Shown in pieces: positions 52,462-61,835 of a DNA stretch of 64,000 bases; positions within the stretch are counted from its first letter, which is position 1; the number at the start of each line of letters is the position of its first letter. Origin of the DNA: Roseiarcus sp963764955 (GTDB taxonomy: Bacteria > Pseudomonadota > Alphaproteobacteria > Rhizobiales > Beijerinckiaceae); assembly GCA_963764955.1 (NCBI GenBank), contig CAVXVE010000017.1:1-64000 (forward strand), read 5' to 3'. A model generated the notes under the pieces. It ran no database searches, had not been told where the DNA came from, and saw only the letters and a list, made by a program, of their open reading frames with translations. The translations under genes and the position numbers were made by a program.

Positions 52462-53217
52462 CTACCGCTCCACGCGCGACCAGCCGTGCAGGCCGAGGCG
52501 CTCCTGCGGCAGGTAGGAGGCCTTGTAGCCCATCTTCTTCGAACCCTCGACCCAATAGCCGAGATAGACATGCGGCAGGCCGAGCCGGCGCGCCTTCTCG
52601 ATATGGTCGAGAATGATGTAGCTGCCGAGCGACCGGCGGGCGACGTTGGGAGCGTAGAACGAATAGACGAGCGAGAGGCCGTCGGCGAGGCGGTCGGTCA
52701 GGCAGACGCCGAGCAGGGGGCCTGAGCTTTGCTGGCCGCCGACGCTGCTCCGCGGGCGATATTCGGTCAGCACCGTGTCGATGTGGGTGTCCTCGACCAT
52801 CATGGCGAAATCGAGCGACGACATGTCGGCCATCCCGCCCTCCGGGTGCCGAGCGTCGAGGTAGGAGCGGAAAAGGATATAGTGCTCGTTGGTCGGTTTC
52901 GGCGTGACGAAGACGCCAAGCAGGTCGGCGTTGGCGCGGATGGTGCGACGCTGGCTGGCCGAGGGACGAAAATCGTCGACCAGCACGCGCACCGACACGC
53001 AGGCGCGGCAGCTTTCGCAGGCCGGCCGGTAGGCGATCGTCTGCGAGCGGCGGAATCCGGTCTGGGTCAGGAGGTCATTGAGAGCGGCCGCCCGCTTGCC
53101 GACCAGATGGGTGAAAATCTTACGCTCTTGCTGGCCGGGCAGGTAAGGACATGCCGACGGAGCAGTGAGATAGAACTGCGGGGCGTCGCGCGCTTCCCTG
53201 GTCACGCCTTCTCCCAT
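52462..53217 (-). CDS. bpt: Aspartate/glutamate leucyltransferase (arginyltransferase-related)
   Basis: A 251-residue N-end rule aminoacyl transferase that marks proteins with N-terminal Asp/Glu for ClpAP. The N-terminal ATE domain has APSACPYLPGQQERKIFTHL and ACESCRACVSVRVLVDDFRP with the Cys cluster. The C-terminal GNAT-like part has DGLSLVYSFYAPNVARRSLG and HVYLGYWVEGSKKMGYKASY. Complete. Convergent with nothing; the RDD gene lies 62 bases upstream on the same strand. Confidence 0.88.
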   Translation of the reverse strand: MGEGVTREARDAPQFYLTAPSACPYLPGQQERKIFTHLVGKRAAALNDLLTQTGFRRSQTIAYRPACESCRACVSVRVLVDDFRPSASQRRTIRANADLLGVFVTPKPTNEHYILFRSYLDARHPEGGMADMSSLDFAMMVEDTHIDTVLTEYRPRSSVGGQQSSGPLLGVCLTDRLADGLSLVYSFYAPNVARRSLGSYIILDHIEKARRLGLPHVYLGYWVEGSKKMGYKASYLPQERLGLHGWSRVER

Positions 53218-53279
53218 TCCCCGCCCAGATTGACCCGCGGCGCGGGGCGATCCCCGTCACGGGCGCGAGATCGCCGAAT

Positions 53280-53726
53280 TCAGAGCCTCCTCACGATCAC
53301 GACGCCGGCGATGATATCATGCAGGCAGCGCTTCTCCGCATCGACCAGCGACACGAGGAAGATCGGCGGGAAGCACCAGCTCACGTAGAACAGCACCGCA
53401 TGAACGGCCGCATTGACGAACGGAACCCGCGCGCCGTCATTGTTCATCCGCATTTCCAGATCCATCAGGCGCATGCCGGGCGTCGCCATCTTGCGGCCGG
53501 AGACGCTAAGCCCGTTGTAGAAAAAGGCGACGATCGGCCAGAGCGGCGGCAGGAAGAACAGCGCGAAACCGAAGGTCAGCACGATGGACACGATCCAGAG
53601 GACCGCCACCAGAAGGCTGACCAGGGTGAAGTCGAGGCAGAGGGCGAGAATCCGCCGCGTGCGCACGCCGGCGAGCGCGTCGGCGCGCATCACGCGCGTC
53701 GGCGCGGCGGCGTAGACATTGGACAT
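53280..53726 (-). CDS. RDD family membrane protein
   Basis: A 148-residue inner-membrane protein with the RDD core: RTRRILALCLDFTLVSLLVA (Arg-Asp region in helix 1), GRKMATPGMRLMDLEMRMNN and DAEKRCLHDIIAGVVIV. About three helices. Function unknown; possibly transport. The order RDD-bpt is common in rhizobia. Confidence 0.85.
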   Translation of the reverse strand: MSNVYAAAPTRVMRADALAGVRTRRILALCLDFTLVSLLVAVLWIVSIVLTFGFALFFLPPLWPIVAFFYNGLSVSGRKMATPGMRLMDLEMRMNNDGARVPFVNAAVHAVLFYVSWCFPPIFLVSLVDAEKRCLHDIIAGVVIVRRL

Positions 53727-53790
53727 GGTTCAGCCTCCTCGCGCCGGCTCACCCAGCGCGGTCAAGGATGTGGGAGGCGCCTACGCCAAG

Positions 53791-55146
53791 TCAAGACCGG
53801 CGTGGGAATAGGTTGTGCGTCACGGCCTCGCTTTTGCCCATGAGGCCGGACGGGCGGAGCGCGATGAAGATCGCGAGCAGCGTATAGACCGCAATGTCGC
53901 GATAATCGATCGGGAACAAGGCCGACCAGCCGGTCTCGGCGGCGCCGACGATCAGTCCGCCCAGGAACGCGCCGGGCAGCGAGCCGATGCCGCCGATGAT
54001 CGCCGCGGTCAGCGCCTTCAGGGTGAGGGTCGCCGAGAGGCCATAGCCGACCGCGCCGAAGGCCGCCGTCATGATCGCGCCGGCAAGGCCGGCCAGCGCT
54101 CCCGACAGCGCAAAGGCGCGCGCGGTCGTCGCGGCCGGGCTCACCCCCATCATCTCGGCGGCGAGGGGATCGTCGGAATAGGCGCGCCATTCGCGGCCGA
54201 GGCGGCTATAGCGGAAGAGGACCACGAGGCTCAGACCGGCGGCGAGGGCGACGGCGCTGACGACGAATGTCATCGGCGCGGCGACGGTCACGAAGTCGCC
54301 CGCGCGGAGAAGCGCGAACGGCTGATTGAGCTGAGGGCTCATCCAGCTCGTCCGGTCGCCCTGGGCGAGGCGCAGCAGCTCCCGCAGGAAGAGCGCCAGG
54401 CCCACGCTCGCCACCAGAACCTGCTGACCGCGGGCGTTGCGCAAGGGAATGAACACGGCCCGCGCGGAGGCAAACCCCCAGCCCGCCGCGACCGCGGCCG
54501 CCAGCACGAAAGCCGCGATCAATAGCGGGGCAGGGGGCGAGCCGAGCATGGCGAGCGCGGCGAGCGCGGCGGCGTAGCCGCCCGCCGCCGCGATCTCGCC
54601 GAAGGCGAAATTGATGCGGCCGATCAGGCTGTAGACCAGCGAATAGGCCGCAGCCAGAAGCGCATAGATCGAAGCCAGCGGCAGTCCGTCCAACGCCATT
54701 TGCAAGCCGTAAGCGACGGCGCGCGGCGTGACGGGGACGGCGTTGAGGTCGGCGATCGGCGCCGGATCGGCCGCCCGGCCCTCCGGCGTCGCCAGCCAGT
54801 AGCGGATGAGAAAAAGGAGCCTCGCTTCCGGGATGGGCTCGCCGTCGAGCGTGAGCGACTTGAGGTCGCGGGACTCGCGCGGCCGTCCCGGCTCGTCGAA
54901 GCGGCAGGCGGCGAGGTGAGGCTCGGGCTCCGCGTCGGGCGCCGCGGCGGTGAAGGCGACGCTCAAGCCCCGCCCGTCGGCGTCGGGCGTCTGGGTGAGA
55001 ATGGCGATCCGGGTCCCGTCGGCCATGAGCGCTGGCAGCGCCATGCGGCAAAGCCGCGCCTGGTCCGTCTCCAGCGCCGGCGCGCAACCGGTCAGCGCCG
55101 CGGCGGCCAGGAGAGGAATGAGGCCAATGGCCAGGCGACCCCTCAA
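53791..55146 (-). CDS. LivH-type ABC permease fused to lipoprotein-like N-terminal domain
   Basis: A protein of about 451 residues. Residues 1-130: a signal with lipobox (LLAAAALTGCAPALE) and a soluble domain (CRMALPALMADGTRIAIL, SLTLDGEPIPEARLLFLIRY). Residues 145-440: a branched-chain amino acid permease (LASIYALLAAAYSLVYSLIG, RINFAFGEIAAAGGYAAALA, AFGAVGYGLSATLTLKALTA). Start placed at TTG 55146, which overlaps the CGNR stop; the frame is open to 55215. The N-terminal part is unusual for LivH (about 290 residues). LivM and ATPase genes are not in the window; the binding protein is encoded divergently at 55855. Confidence 0.7.
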   Translation of the reverse strand: MRGRLAIGLIPLLAAAALTGCAPALETDQARLCRMALPALMADGTRIAILTQTPDADGRGLSVAFTAAAPDAEPEPHLAACRFDEPGRPRESRDLKSLTLDGEPIPEARLLFLIRYWLATPEGRAADPAPIADLNAVPVTPRAVAYGLQMALDGLPLASIYALLAAAYSLVYSLIGRINFAFGEIAAAGGYAAALAALAMLGSPPAPLLIAAFVLAAAVAAGWGFASARAVFIPLRNARGQQVLVASVGLALFLRELLRLAQGDRTSWMSPQLNQPFALLRAGDFVTVAAPMTFVVSAVALAAGLSLVVLFRYSRLGREWRAYSDDPLAAEMMGVSPAATTARAFALSGALAGLAGAIMTAAFGAVGYGLSATLTLKALTAAIIGGIGSLPGAFLGGLIVGAAETGWSALFPIDYRDIAVYTLLAIFIALRPSGLMGKSEAVTHNLFPRRS

Positions 55147-55781
55147 GCCCTGCGTCTCCGCTGAGCGAGCCGCCGCTGCTTGGCCCGGTTGCCGCAGACC
55201 TCCATTTCGCACCACCGCCGGCGGTTGTTCTTGCTGCGATCATAGAACAGCCAGCCGCAGGCGTGACCTCCGCATTCCCGGATCCGGTGAAAATCGCCCT
55301 CGGTGAACAGCCGGACGGCGGCGAGCGCGATCGGGCCAAGCGCGGCTTCCACTGGGCCTGAGCGCACGCTCCAGAGCCAGCGGCACGCGAGATCGCCCGG
55401 CGCTAGCTCGGCCTTGGCGACGAAGCGCCCGTGCAGGGCGGAAAGGCCGGCGAGCGCCGTCTCGGGCGGCTTGGCGCCGCGCCCCAACGCTCCGCCAAGG
55501 CTCTGGATCGCGGAGCGAAGCTCGATCGCTCGCGCCAGGAGGTCGGCGGCAAGATCGGCGCGTTCGGCGACGCGCTTCGCGAGCCAGTCGGCGTCCTCGG
55601 GGGGCAACGCCTCCGCGTGCCTCAGCCAGTCCACGACGTTTCCGGCCTCGCGCAGATGGTTCTGATGCGAGGGGAAGCCGCGCCCGGATTCGGTGTTGGC
55701 GAAGTCCAGGGCGAGGTCGTCGGCGATCAAGGGCAGCGAGCCAGCGCGGGAGGGAGGGGGTTGGGGCGACATAACCGTCAT
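55143..55781 (-). CDS. CGNR zinc-finger (ABATE domain) regulator
   Basis: A 212-residue protein with an N-terminal ABATE domain (IADDLALDFANTESGRGFP) and a C-terminal CGNR zinc finger (IRECGGHACGWLFYDRSKNN, RRWCEMEVCGNRAKQRRL). These are putative stress or metabolite-responsive transcription regulators. It is divergent from the binding-protein gene and coupled to the permease, with a palindrome in the shared promoter region, so it probably controls this transporter. Confidence 0.85.
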   Translation of the reverse strand: MTVMSPQPPPSRAGSLPLIADDLALDFANTESGRGFPSHQNHLREAGNVVDWLRHAEALPPEDADWLAKRVAERADLAADLLARAIELRSAIQSLGGALGRGAKPPETALAGLSALHGRFVAKAELAPGDLACRWLWSVRSGPVEAALGPIALAAVRLFTEGDFHRIRECGGHACGWLFYDRSKNNRRRWCEMEVCGNRAKQRRLAQRRRRA

Positions 55782-55808
55782 TAGCGTCTTTACAAGTTAT
55801 AGGATCGC

Positions 55809-55829
55809 GGCTAGCTTCGCAAGCTAACC
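55809..55829. promoter_or_regulatory. Palindrome between CGNR regulator and binding-protein genes
   Basis: TAGCTT-CGC-AAGCTA with flanking GG and CC (GGCTAGCTT at 55809, AAGCTAACC at 55821). It is 27 bases before the TTG start of the binding-protein gene and 28 before the regulator start. Confidence 0.5.
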
Positions 55830-55854
55830 TGTCAAACTGACGAAGGAGGTTAAG

Positions 55855-56971
55855 TTGCGGGCTGCCATTCTGAAGTCCATCGCGATCGTGCTGCCGCTCT
55901 TGTTCGCCGGCGCGGCGCAGGCGCAAATCAAGATTGGCGTCGCCGGGCCGATCACCGGGGCCAACGCCGCCTTCGGCGCGCAACTCTCGCAAGGGGTCAA
56001 TCAGGCGGCCGAGGACATCAACAAGGCCGGCGGCATTCTTGGGCAGAAGATCGAGGTCGAGCCCGGCGACGACGTCTCCGACCCGAAGCAGGGCGTATCG
56101 GTCGCCAACAAGTTCGTCGGCGACGGCGTCAAGTTCGTCGTCGGCCATTTCAATTCGGGCGTGACGATCCCCGCCTCCGACGTCTACGCCGAAAACGGCA
56201 TCCTGTTCATCACCCCCTCGGCGACCAATCCGAAAGTCACCGACCGCAAGCTCTGGGACGCGTTCCGCACCTGCGGACGCGACGACCAGCAGGGCATGGT
56301 GTGGGCCGAACTCGCGCGCGACAAGCTCAAGGGCAAGAAGATCGCGGTCGTCCACGACAAGACCACCTACGGCAAGGGTCTCGCCGACGCCGCGCTCGAC
56401 AACATGCACAAGTTCGGCATCAAGGAAGTGCTTTATGAGGGTGTAAACACCGGGGAAAAGGACTATTCGGCCATCGTCTCCAAGGTCAAGGAAGCGGGCG
56501 CCGATTACCTGATGTGGGGCGGCCTGCACACCGAAGGCGGCCTCATCCTGCGGCAGATGCGCGACCAGGGGATGAAAACCGTCATGATCTCCGGCGACGG
56601 CATCACCGACAGCGAGTTCGCGGCGATCGGCGGTCCGGGCGTCGAGGGCACGCTGATGACCTTCGGCCCCGAGCCGCGCAACAATCCCGAACGCCAAGGA
56701 CGCCGTCGCGTCGTTCAAGGCCAAGGGCTTCGACCCGCAAGGCTACACCCTCTATTCCTACGCCGCGGTGCAAATCATCAAACAGGCGGCGGAACAGGCG
56801 AAATCGCTCGATCCGAAGAAGGTCGCCGCCGTCATGCATTCTGGCATGCCGTTCCACACCGTCATCGGCGACATCGCCTTCGACAAGAAGGGCGACCGCA
56901 CGACCGTCGATTACGTCTGGTACGTCTGGAAGAAGCAGCCGGACGGCAAGATCGGCTTCGTCCAGCTTTGA
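55855..56971 (+). pseudogene. Branched-chain amino-acid-type ABC substrate-binding protein, single frameshift
   Basis: A LivK-like periplasmic binding protein of about 371 residues. The TTG start at 55855 is fixed by AAGGAGG 5 bases before. Signal peptide (ILKSIAIVLPLLFAGAAQAQ), then IKIGVAGPITGANAAFGAQL, VGHFNSGVTIPASDVYAENG and MISGDGITDSEFAAIGGPGV. One base too many at about 56696-56699 (CCCGAACGCC for CCCAACGCC) shifts the frame. The rest (DAVASFKAKGFDPQGYTLYS to KIGFVQL) is in the third frame to 56971. Probably a sequence error. Partner of the fused permease. Confidence 0.85.
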
Positions 56972-57019
56972 GGGATGCCGGGCGCAAGCCGCGGACGCTT
57001 GCGCCCGTTCGCCGCTCGC

Positions 57020-57483
57020 CTACCGCACGTTGAGAATAACGGCCTCGGTTTTGCCGATTACGAACGGTCTCTCCAGGCCCATGCGCCAGCGCCGCCCGGG
57101 CGAGCGGCGACACATACGAGACCGTGCCGCGCGACGGATCGGCCTCGTCTTCGCCCACAATCTTGAAGCTCTGCTCGCGGCCGTCGTCTCTGCGCAGGGT
57201 GACGGTCATGCCGAAGGAAGCCTTGCTCGTATCCTCGCGATGGTTTCACGACCTCCGCGCTGGCGCGCCGCGCCCGCCAGTAGCGGACTTCACGCAAGCT
57301 AGCGGCGGCCGCCTTCAGGTCGCCTTTACCCACGGCCATACGGTGCTCGGCTTCGAAACGCTCGAGAGCGGCCTCGATGGCGGCCAGACCCGCTTCGGTC
57401 ACGAGATTGCGGTGCGACGAGACCGGGCGGTCGGGAAGTCCGTCCGTGTCGCTCTCGGTTTCCTTGACGAACGCGCGGCTCAT
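57020..57483 (-). pseudogene. GreA/GreB-family transcription factor, frameshifted
   Basis: Gre-type factor that rescues stalled RNA polymerase, or a relative. N-terminal coiled coil in one frame (AGLAAIEAALERFEAEHRMA, ASLREVRYWRARRASAEVV). The C-terminal FKBP-like domain is in another frame (FGMTVTLRRDDGREQSFKIV, GEDEADPSRGTVSYVSPLAR), and the last strand in a third (FVIGKTEAVILNVR to 57020). Breaks lie near 57245 and 57065. The restored length of about 155 residues is normal. It overlaps the DUF3072 gene by 4 bases. Confidence 0.75.
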
Positions 57484-57755
57484 GGCCGGTTACCGGATTC
57501 GCGCCGATCTCGTTTCGACTTGAGCGCGTCAATTCTTTTTGACGCTTCGGCCTTCGTCAGGTCTGTTGCGAAGGCGCCCGGCTCGCCGCATTCTTCCGAC
57601 AGGGTTTTGAGATAGGAAGCTTGCGCTCCGGTCATCGGGTCGTCCCCGGAGACCCAGTCGTCAGGCGCTTTCTCCGTATTGGAGTCCGGCGCGGGATCGA
57701 TCTTTGGGTTGACTTCGTCCTCGGCCTTTCGCCGTGCTGCCATTTTGCCTGCCAT
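57480..57755 (-). CDS. DUF3072 family protein
   Basis: A 91-residue hydrophilic protein. The C-terminal half carries the family pattern DDPMTGAQASYLKTLSEECG followed by DLTKAEASKRIDALK. Function unknown. The ATG at 57755 (AGGAAC 9 bases upstream) is preferred over a farther in-frame start at 57860 with no site. It is coupled to the Gre-type gene after it. Confidence 0.65.
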   Translation of the reverse strand: MAGKMAARRKAEDEVNPKIDPAPDSNTEKAPDDWVSGDDPMTGAQASYLKTLSEECGEPGAFATDLTKAEASKRIDALKSKRDRRESGNRP

Positions 57756-58024
57756 ATCACAGTTCCTGCATCCGTTCATGAATTGTTCGACCGGATAAAC
57801 GCTTCTTCGAGGCTGGAGTTCCGAAATCTCCTTGCCTTCCTTGAGGTCCAACAATGGCACGTCTTGCCGCGCGGGGGCTCCCCATTTCCTCGAAGTATCT
57901 GCCCATTGCGTGACATGAGGCGGCCATGGCGCACCCGACTTATGGAAAATCCCCGCGCTCGGGGGAACGATGCCTCGCGATCCGTGTTTATGCAGGACGA
58001 TTCACTCCAAGGGAGACGCTAAAA

Positions 58025-58478
58025 ATGAACAAGGATAATTTCGAAGGCGCCGTCCGCTCCGCGGTCGGCCACGGTGAAAAGTTTGTCGGCGCGGCGACTG
58101 ACGACAAAGCGACCGAAGCCAGGGGCGCCTACAATGACGTCGCCGGCAAAGCGCAGTCGGCATGGGGCAGCGCGAAGGACGCGGCGAAGGAAATGGCCGA
58201 TTCCGGTTCGATGCCCGACCTTCTCCCGTCTGCGCGAGGACATCGCAAATCTGACCCAAACGGTTTCCGGTCTCGCTCAGAAACAGGTCGCCGCTTCCCG
58301 AGAGCAGGTGGCGGGCGTGGTCGGCGCGGCCGGGGACAGCTTGTCGCAATCCGCTGCGGTCGCCCAGGACAAGTTCACGGCTGTGGAGGGCGACGTCGAG
58401 GCGCGGATCAAGAGGAACCCCTGGGGCGCCGTCGCGATCGCGGCGCTGATTGGCCTCCTGATCGGGAAAATGAGCTAG
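58025..58478 (+). pseudogene. CsbD-like stress protein with DUF883-like membrane tail, frameshifted
   Basis: ATG 58025 with AGGGAG about 9 bases upstream. The N-terminal CsbD-like part (NFEGAVRSAVGHGEKFVGAA, AYNDVAGKAQSAWGSAKDAA) is in one frame. After SGSMPD (near 58220) the next frame continues FSRLREDIANLTQTVSGLAQ and ends in a membrane helix, NPWGAVAIAALIGLLIGKMS, of the DUF883/ElaB type. The combined protein of about 150 residues resembles rhizobial stress proteins. One base is gained or lost at the junction, so the two halves are most likely a single gene. Confidence 0.7.
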
Positions 58479-58924
58479 GCTCATGCGTCGACGTTTGCGC
58501 TGCTCCGGGATTCGCGGAGCAAGCGCGCGTCCTGGCGCAGGTCGAACTGTCGCTCGCGCGCGCGAGCTTCGCGAACGAAGCGCTTTCCTTCAGGGCGTCC
58601 GGTGAGCCAGGCTAGGCGATTGCGGTCGCAGATAGGCCGGTCCGTCGGGAGAAAGCCGATATGTCCGGACTTATGGCAAGCGGCAAATGCTATTTGTTTT
58701 AGCTATTTATGAAAAGATGTGAAGGCGATGCTTTAGCTAAGCGGAACAATTCTTTTCGCCTCTGCAGTCTGATCTCGCCGAGCCGCCTTAAATGCTGCAC
58801 AGTGACAGGAAAAAGCGCCTAAGCGCCTGAGATCGATGGCGCGCGTCCACTTGCGCGCGCCCGCATTGATGAGCCCCGATCCTGGACTTAAAAGCGAGCC
58901 GGACTTGAGACCAGGGCGACTTGG
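58479..58924. other. No convincing gene
   Basis: No supported gene. An AT-rich patch at 58680-58770 contains TTTAGCTA twice (58698, 58732) and may hold the promoter of the epimerase gene. Confidence 0.5.
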
Positions 58925-60136
58925 ATGACCCTACTCGTCACCGGCAGTTCGGGGCATCTGGGCGAAGCGCTCATGCGAACCCTGCGCGCGTCGGGCCGCG
59001 CCGCGATCGGGCTCGACGTGATTCCCGGACCGTTCACCGACGAGGTCGCCTCGATCGCCGACCGCGTTTCGGTCACGCGCGCGATGAAGGGCGTCGACGC
59101 GGTCCTCCACGCGGCGACGCTGCACAAGCCGCATGTCGCGACGCATGCGCGGGAGGCGTTCGTCGAGACCAATATCCGCGGCACGCTGATCCTGCTCGAG
59201 GAGGCGGCGCGCGCACGCGTCCGCGCTTTCGTCATGACCTCGACGACCAGCGCCTTCGGCGACGCGCTGAAGCCGCCGCCTGACGCGCCTGCGGCGTGGA
59301 TCGACGAGCGCGTCGCGCCGTCGCCGAAGAACATCTACGGCGTCACCAAGACCGCGGCCGAGGACCTCTGCCAGTTGTTCCACCGCAACGAGGGTCTGGC
59401 GGTGATGGTCTTGAGAACCTCGCGCTTCTTCCCCGAGGAGGACGACGATCCGGCGGCTCGCGCGGCTTATCCGGACGACAATTCCAAGGCGAACGAATAT
59501 CTGTTCCGGCGCGTCGCGATCGAGGACGTGGTCGAAGCGCACCTGCTGGCGGCCGATCGGGCGCCGCGAATTGGCTTCGGCAAGTACATTGTGAGCGCCA
59601 CGACGCCGTTCAGGCCCGAGGATTGCGCGCGCCTGCGGGTCGAAGCGCCGGCGGTCGTGACCTTGCGCGCGCCGGGATGGGAAAACGAATACGCGCGGCG
59701 AGGCTGGCGCATGTTTCCCGGAATCGACCGCGTCTACGACAATGCGCTCGCGCGCCGCGACCTCGGCTGGCGGCCGAAATGGGATTTCGCCGCCATCGTC
59801 GCGCGCCTCAGCGAGACCGGCGACATCCGTGGCCCGCTGGCCAAGGAGATCGGCGCGAAAGGCTACCATGGCGAACAGTTCGAGGGCGCGCCCTATCCGG
59901 TGACGGGCAAGCTGAGCGTTGAGCGAATTTGCGGCATGGACGCGGCTCGATCGGCCGGGTTGCGACGCTGCGCTGTTGCAGCCCATGAGCGACGGCTGGC
60001 TGCTCAAAGGCGCGGCTTCATTCGATCACGACGTCGGTCCGGCGGTCGTCGCCTACCAGGTGGAAGTCGACGCCCGCTGGCAGACGAGGCGGGGACTTAT
60101 CAGCGGCTTTCTCGGCGACAAAGCGATCCAGCATGA
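58925..60136 (+). CDS. NAD(P)-dependent epimerase/dehydratase
   Basis: An extended short-chain dehydrogenase. LVTGSSGHLGEALMRTLRAS binds NAD(P), then VLHAATLHKPHVATHAREAF, TSTTSAFGDALKP and IYGVTKTAAEDLCQLFHRNE with the YxxxK catalytic pair (Y-G-V-T-K). The C-terminal substrate domain ends near GAPYPVTGKLS (about 59915). The open frame goes on to 60136, but that last part overlaps the next gene and looks like a shadow, so a small indel before 59915 probably hides the real stop. The substrate is a nucleotide sugar or related compound, unknown. Confidence 0.8.
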   Translation: MTLLVTGSSGHLGEALMRTLRASGRAAIGLDVIPGPFTDEVASIADRVSVTRAMKGVDAVLHAATLHKPHVATHAREAFVETNIRGTLILLEEAARARVRAFVMTSTTSAFGDALKPPPDAPAAWIDERVAPSPKNIYGVTKTAAEDLCQLFHRNEGLAVMVLRTSRFFPEEDDDPAARAAYPDDNSKANEYLFRRVAIEDVVEAHLLAADRAPRIGFGKYIVSATTPFRPEDCARLRVEAPAVVTLRAPGWENEYARRGWRMFPGIDRVYDNALARRDLGWRPKWDFAAIVARLSETGDIRGPLAKEIGAKGYHGEQFEGAPYPVTGKLSVERICGMDAARSAGLRRCAVAAHERRLAAQRRGFIRSRRRSGGRRLPGGSRRPLADEAGTYQRLSRRQSDPA

Positions 60137-60468
60137 GATCCAGCGCGACGATACCGGCTGGCGACTTGAATGGCGTCGGATCGAGGGCCTGGAGCGCCTG
60201 GTCGATCTCGATTTCGGCTTCACGCCGGCGACCAACGTGCTGCAGCTTTCGCGCGTCGCGCTGAAGCTCGGGCAAGAGCGCTGAGGTCCCGGTCGCGTGG
60301 TTCGACCTGGACAGCGCGTCGCTGATCGAATTGCCGCAGGTCTACGAGCGCCGCAGCGAAGCGACCTACTGGTACGAGGCGCCCACGGTCCCCTATCAGG
60401 CCCTGCTCGAGATCGCGCCAAGCGGCTTTGCTCAGTCCTATCCGGGTCTGTGGCGGCTTGTGGCGTGA
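59919..60468 (+). pseudogene. Putative glycolipid-binding domain protein, frameshifted
   Basis: Matches the putative glycolipid-binding family (PF06475) as I recall it: TTG start 59919, WTRLDRPGCDAALL, SDGWLLKGAASFDHDVGPAV, EVDARWQTRRGLISGFLG in the first frame, stopping at 60284. The second half continues in another frame: VAWFDLDSASLIELPQVYER, ATYWYEAPTVPYQALLEIAP, PGLWRLVA, to TGA 60468. One base is wrong near 60283. Joined, about 182 residues as in the family. It follows the epimerase with a short overlap, suggesting a shared pathway in cell-envelope sugars. Confidence 0.7.
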
Positions 60469-60470
60469 TC

Positions 60471-61781
60471 TCACGCCAGCGCCGCCAGCCGCTCGACCAG
60501 AAAAGCGCGGGCGGCCGGGTCCGTCTGAAGCCCAATTGCTAGATGATAGGCGCTGCGCGCCGCTTCGACGTCGCCCGTTTTCGCGCAGAGATCGGCGCGC
60601 GCCACCCAATAGGGCTCGAACCCCGCGAGCCCGCCCTGGGCCCCCACCTCATCCAGTAATTTCAGTCCCGCAGCGGCCCCATGCGCATGCGCCACCGCCG
60701 CCGCGCGATTGACGGCGACCACCGGAGAGGCGGTCAGGGCGAAAAGCGCATCGTAGAGGACGGCGATCGCCGCCCAGTCGGTCGTTTCCGTCAACCGGCG
60801 GGCGGTGTGGGCCGATTGGACCGCCGCCTCGAGCTGGAAGCGCCCCGGCGCACTGAGGGCGCCTGCGGCCTTCAGCAGCGCCTCCGCTTCCTCTATCGCC
60901 CTCTGGTCCCAGCGCTCGACCGCCTGCTCGCTGAGCGGAACATAGCGCCCCAAGGCGTCGCGTCGCGCGTCGCGCCTCGCGTGGGCGTAGAGCATCAGCG
61001 CCAGGAGCCCCATCGCCTCAGGCTGGTTGGGGATGAGGGAGACGACCACGCGGCCGAGCCAGACCGCCTCCTCGGCGAGATTGCGCCCGCGCGGATCGTC
61101 GGAGAACGCTTCCGCCCAGCCGTGGGAAAAAGCGGCGTAGATCGCCTCCAGCGCCACCCCGAGCCGCTCCGGCAGATCCTCGCGCTCAGGCGTCCTGAAC
61201 GGCACGCCGGCCAGGCGGATTTTCGCTTTGGCGCGGGCGAGGCGCTGGCCCATCGCCGCCGGCGACACCAGGAAGGCCGACGCGATCGCCGCCGCGTCGA
61301 GGCCGAGGATCGTCTGCAACATCAATGGCGCGCGTATGGTCTCCTCGATCGCCGGATGGGCGCAGGCGAACATGAGCGCAAGGCGCCGGTCCGGAATCGC
61401 TTCGTGCGTGTTGGCCGCCTCCTTCAATTCAGCGTCGATCAGCTCGAGCGCTTCCGACGCCCGGTTTGCGGCGCCCCGCCTGCGCGCGGCGTCGATCAGC
61501 CGGCGTCGCGCGGCCTTGGCCAGCCAGCCTTCAGGGTTCAGGGGCACGCCCTGGCTCGGCCAGACGGCGAGGGCGGAGGTGAAGGCGTCGGCGAGCGCGT
61601 CCTCGGCGCCGGGCAGGTCGCGCGACGCCGCCGCGAGATAGGCCACGAGCTTGCCGTAGCTTTCCCGCGCCACGCGGGCCGCGGCGGCCCGGGCTTCGGC
61701 GTCACAGCGCGCCGGGATGGGGGAGGGCCCCAGCGCCGGCGCGCGCCGCGGGGCGCCAAGTTTTGTCTTCGGCTGGGTCAT
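60471..61781 (-). CDS. ECF42-type RNA polymerase sigma factor
   Basis: A 436-residue sigma factor. Region 2 (SYGKLVAYLAAASRDLPGAE, AEDALADAFTSALAVWP, NPEGWLAKAARRRLIDAARR), region 4 with AAAIASAFLVSPAAMGQRLA, then a long C-terminal TPR-like domain (DUF6596 type; YAHARRDARRDALGRYVPLS). This architecture and the gene for a YCII (DGPF) protein just upstream define the ECF42 group, where no classical anti-sigma factor is known and the C-terminal domain is thought to control activity. Confidence 0.88.
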   Translation of the reverse strand: MTQPKTKLGAPRRAPALGPSPIPARCDAEARAAAARVARESYGKLVAYLAAASRDLPGAEDALADAFTSALAVWPSQGVPLNPEGWLAKAARRRLIDAARRRGAANRASEALELIDAELKEAANTHEAIPDRRLALMFACAHPAIEETIRAPLMLQTILGLDAAAIASAFLVSPAAMGQRLARAKAKIRLAGVPFRTPEREDLPERLGVALEAIYAAFSHGWAEAFSDDPRGRNLAEEAVWLGRVVVSLIPNQPEAMGLLALMLYAHARRDARRDALGRYVPLSEQAVERWDQRAIEEAEALLKAAGALSAPGRFQLEAAVQSAHTARRLTETTDWAAIAVLYDALFALTASPVVAVNRAAAVAHAHGAAAGLKLLDEVGAQGGLAGFEPYWVARADLCAKTGDVEAARSAYHLAIGLQTDPAARAFLVERLAALA

Positions 61782-61835
61782 GTCACCGACAGCAAGATCG
61801 AGCGCCGCCGAAATTCGGCTGCGCCCGTCTCGGGG

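Noticed and set aside
55240..56724. 494-codon open frame on the minus strand
   Set aside because: Runs through the CGNR gene in a wrong frame and antisense to the binding-protein gene.
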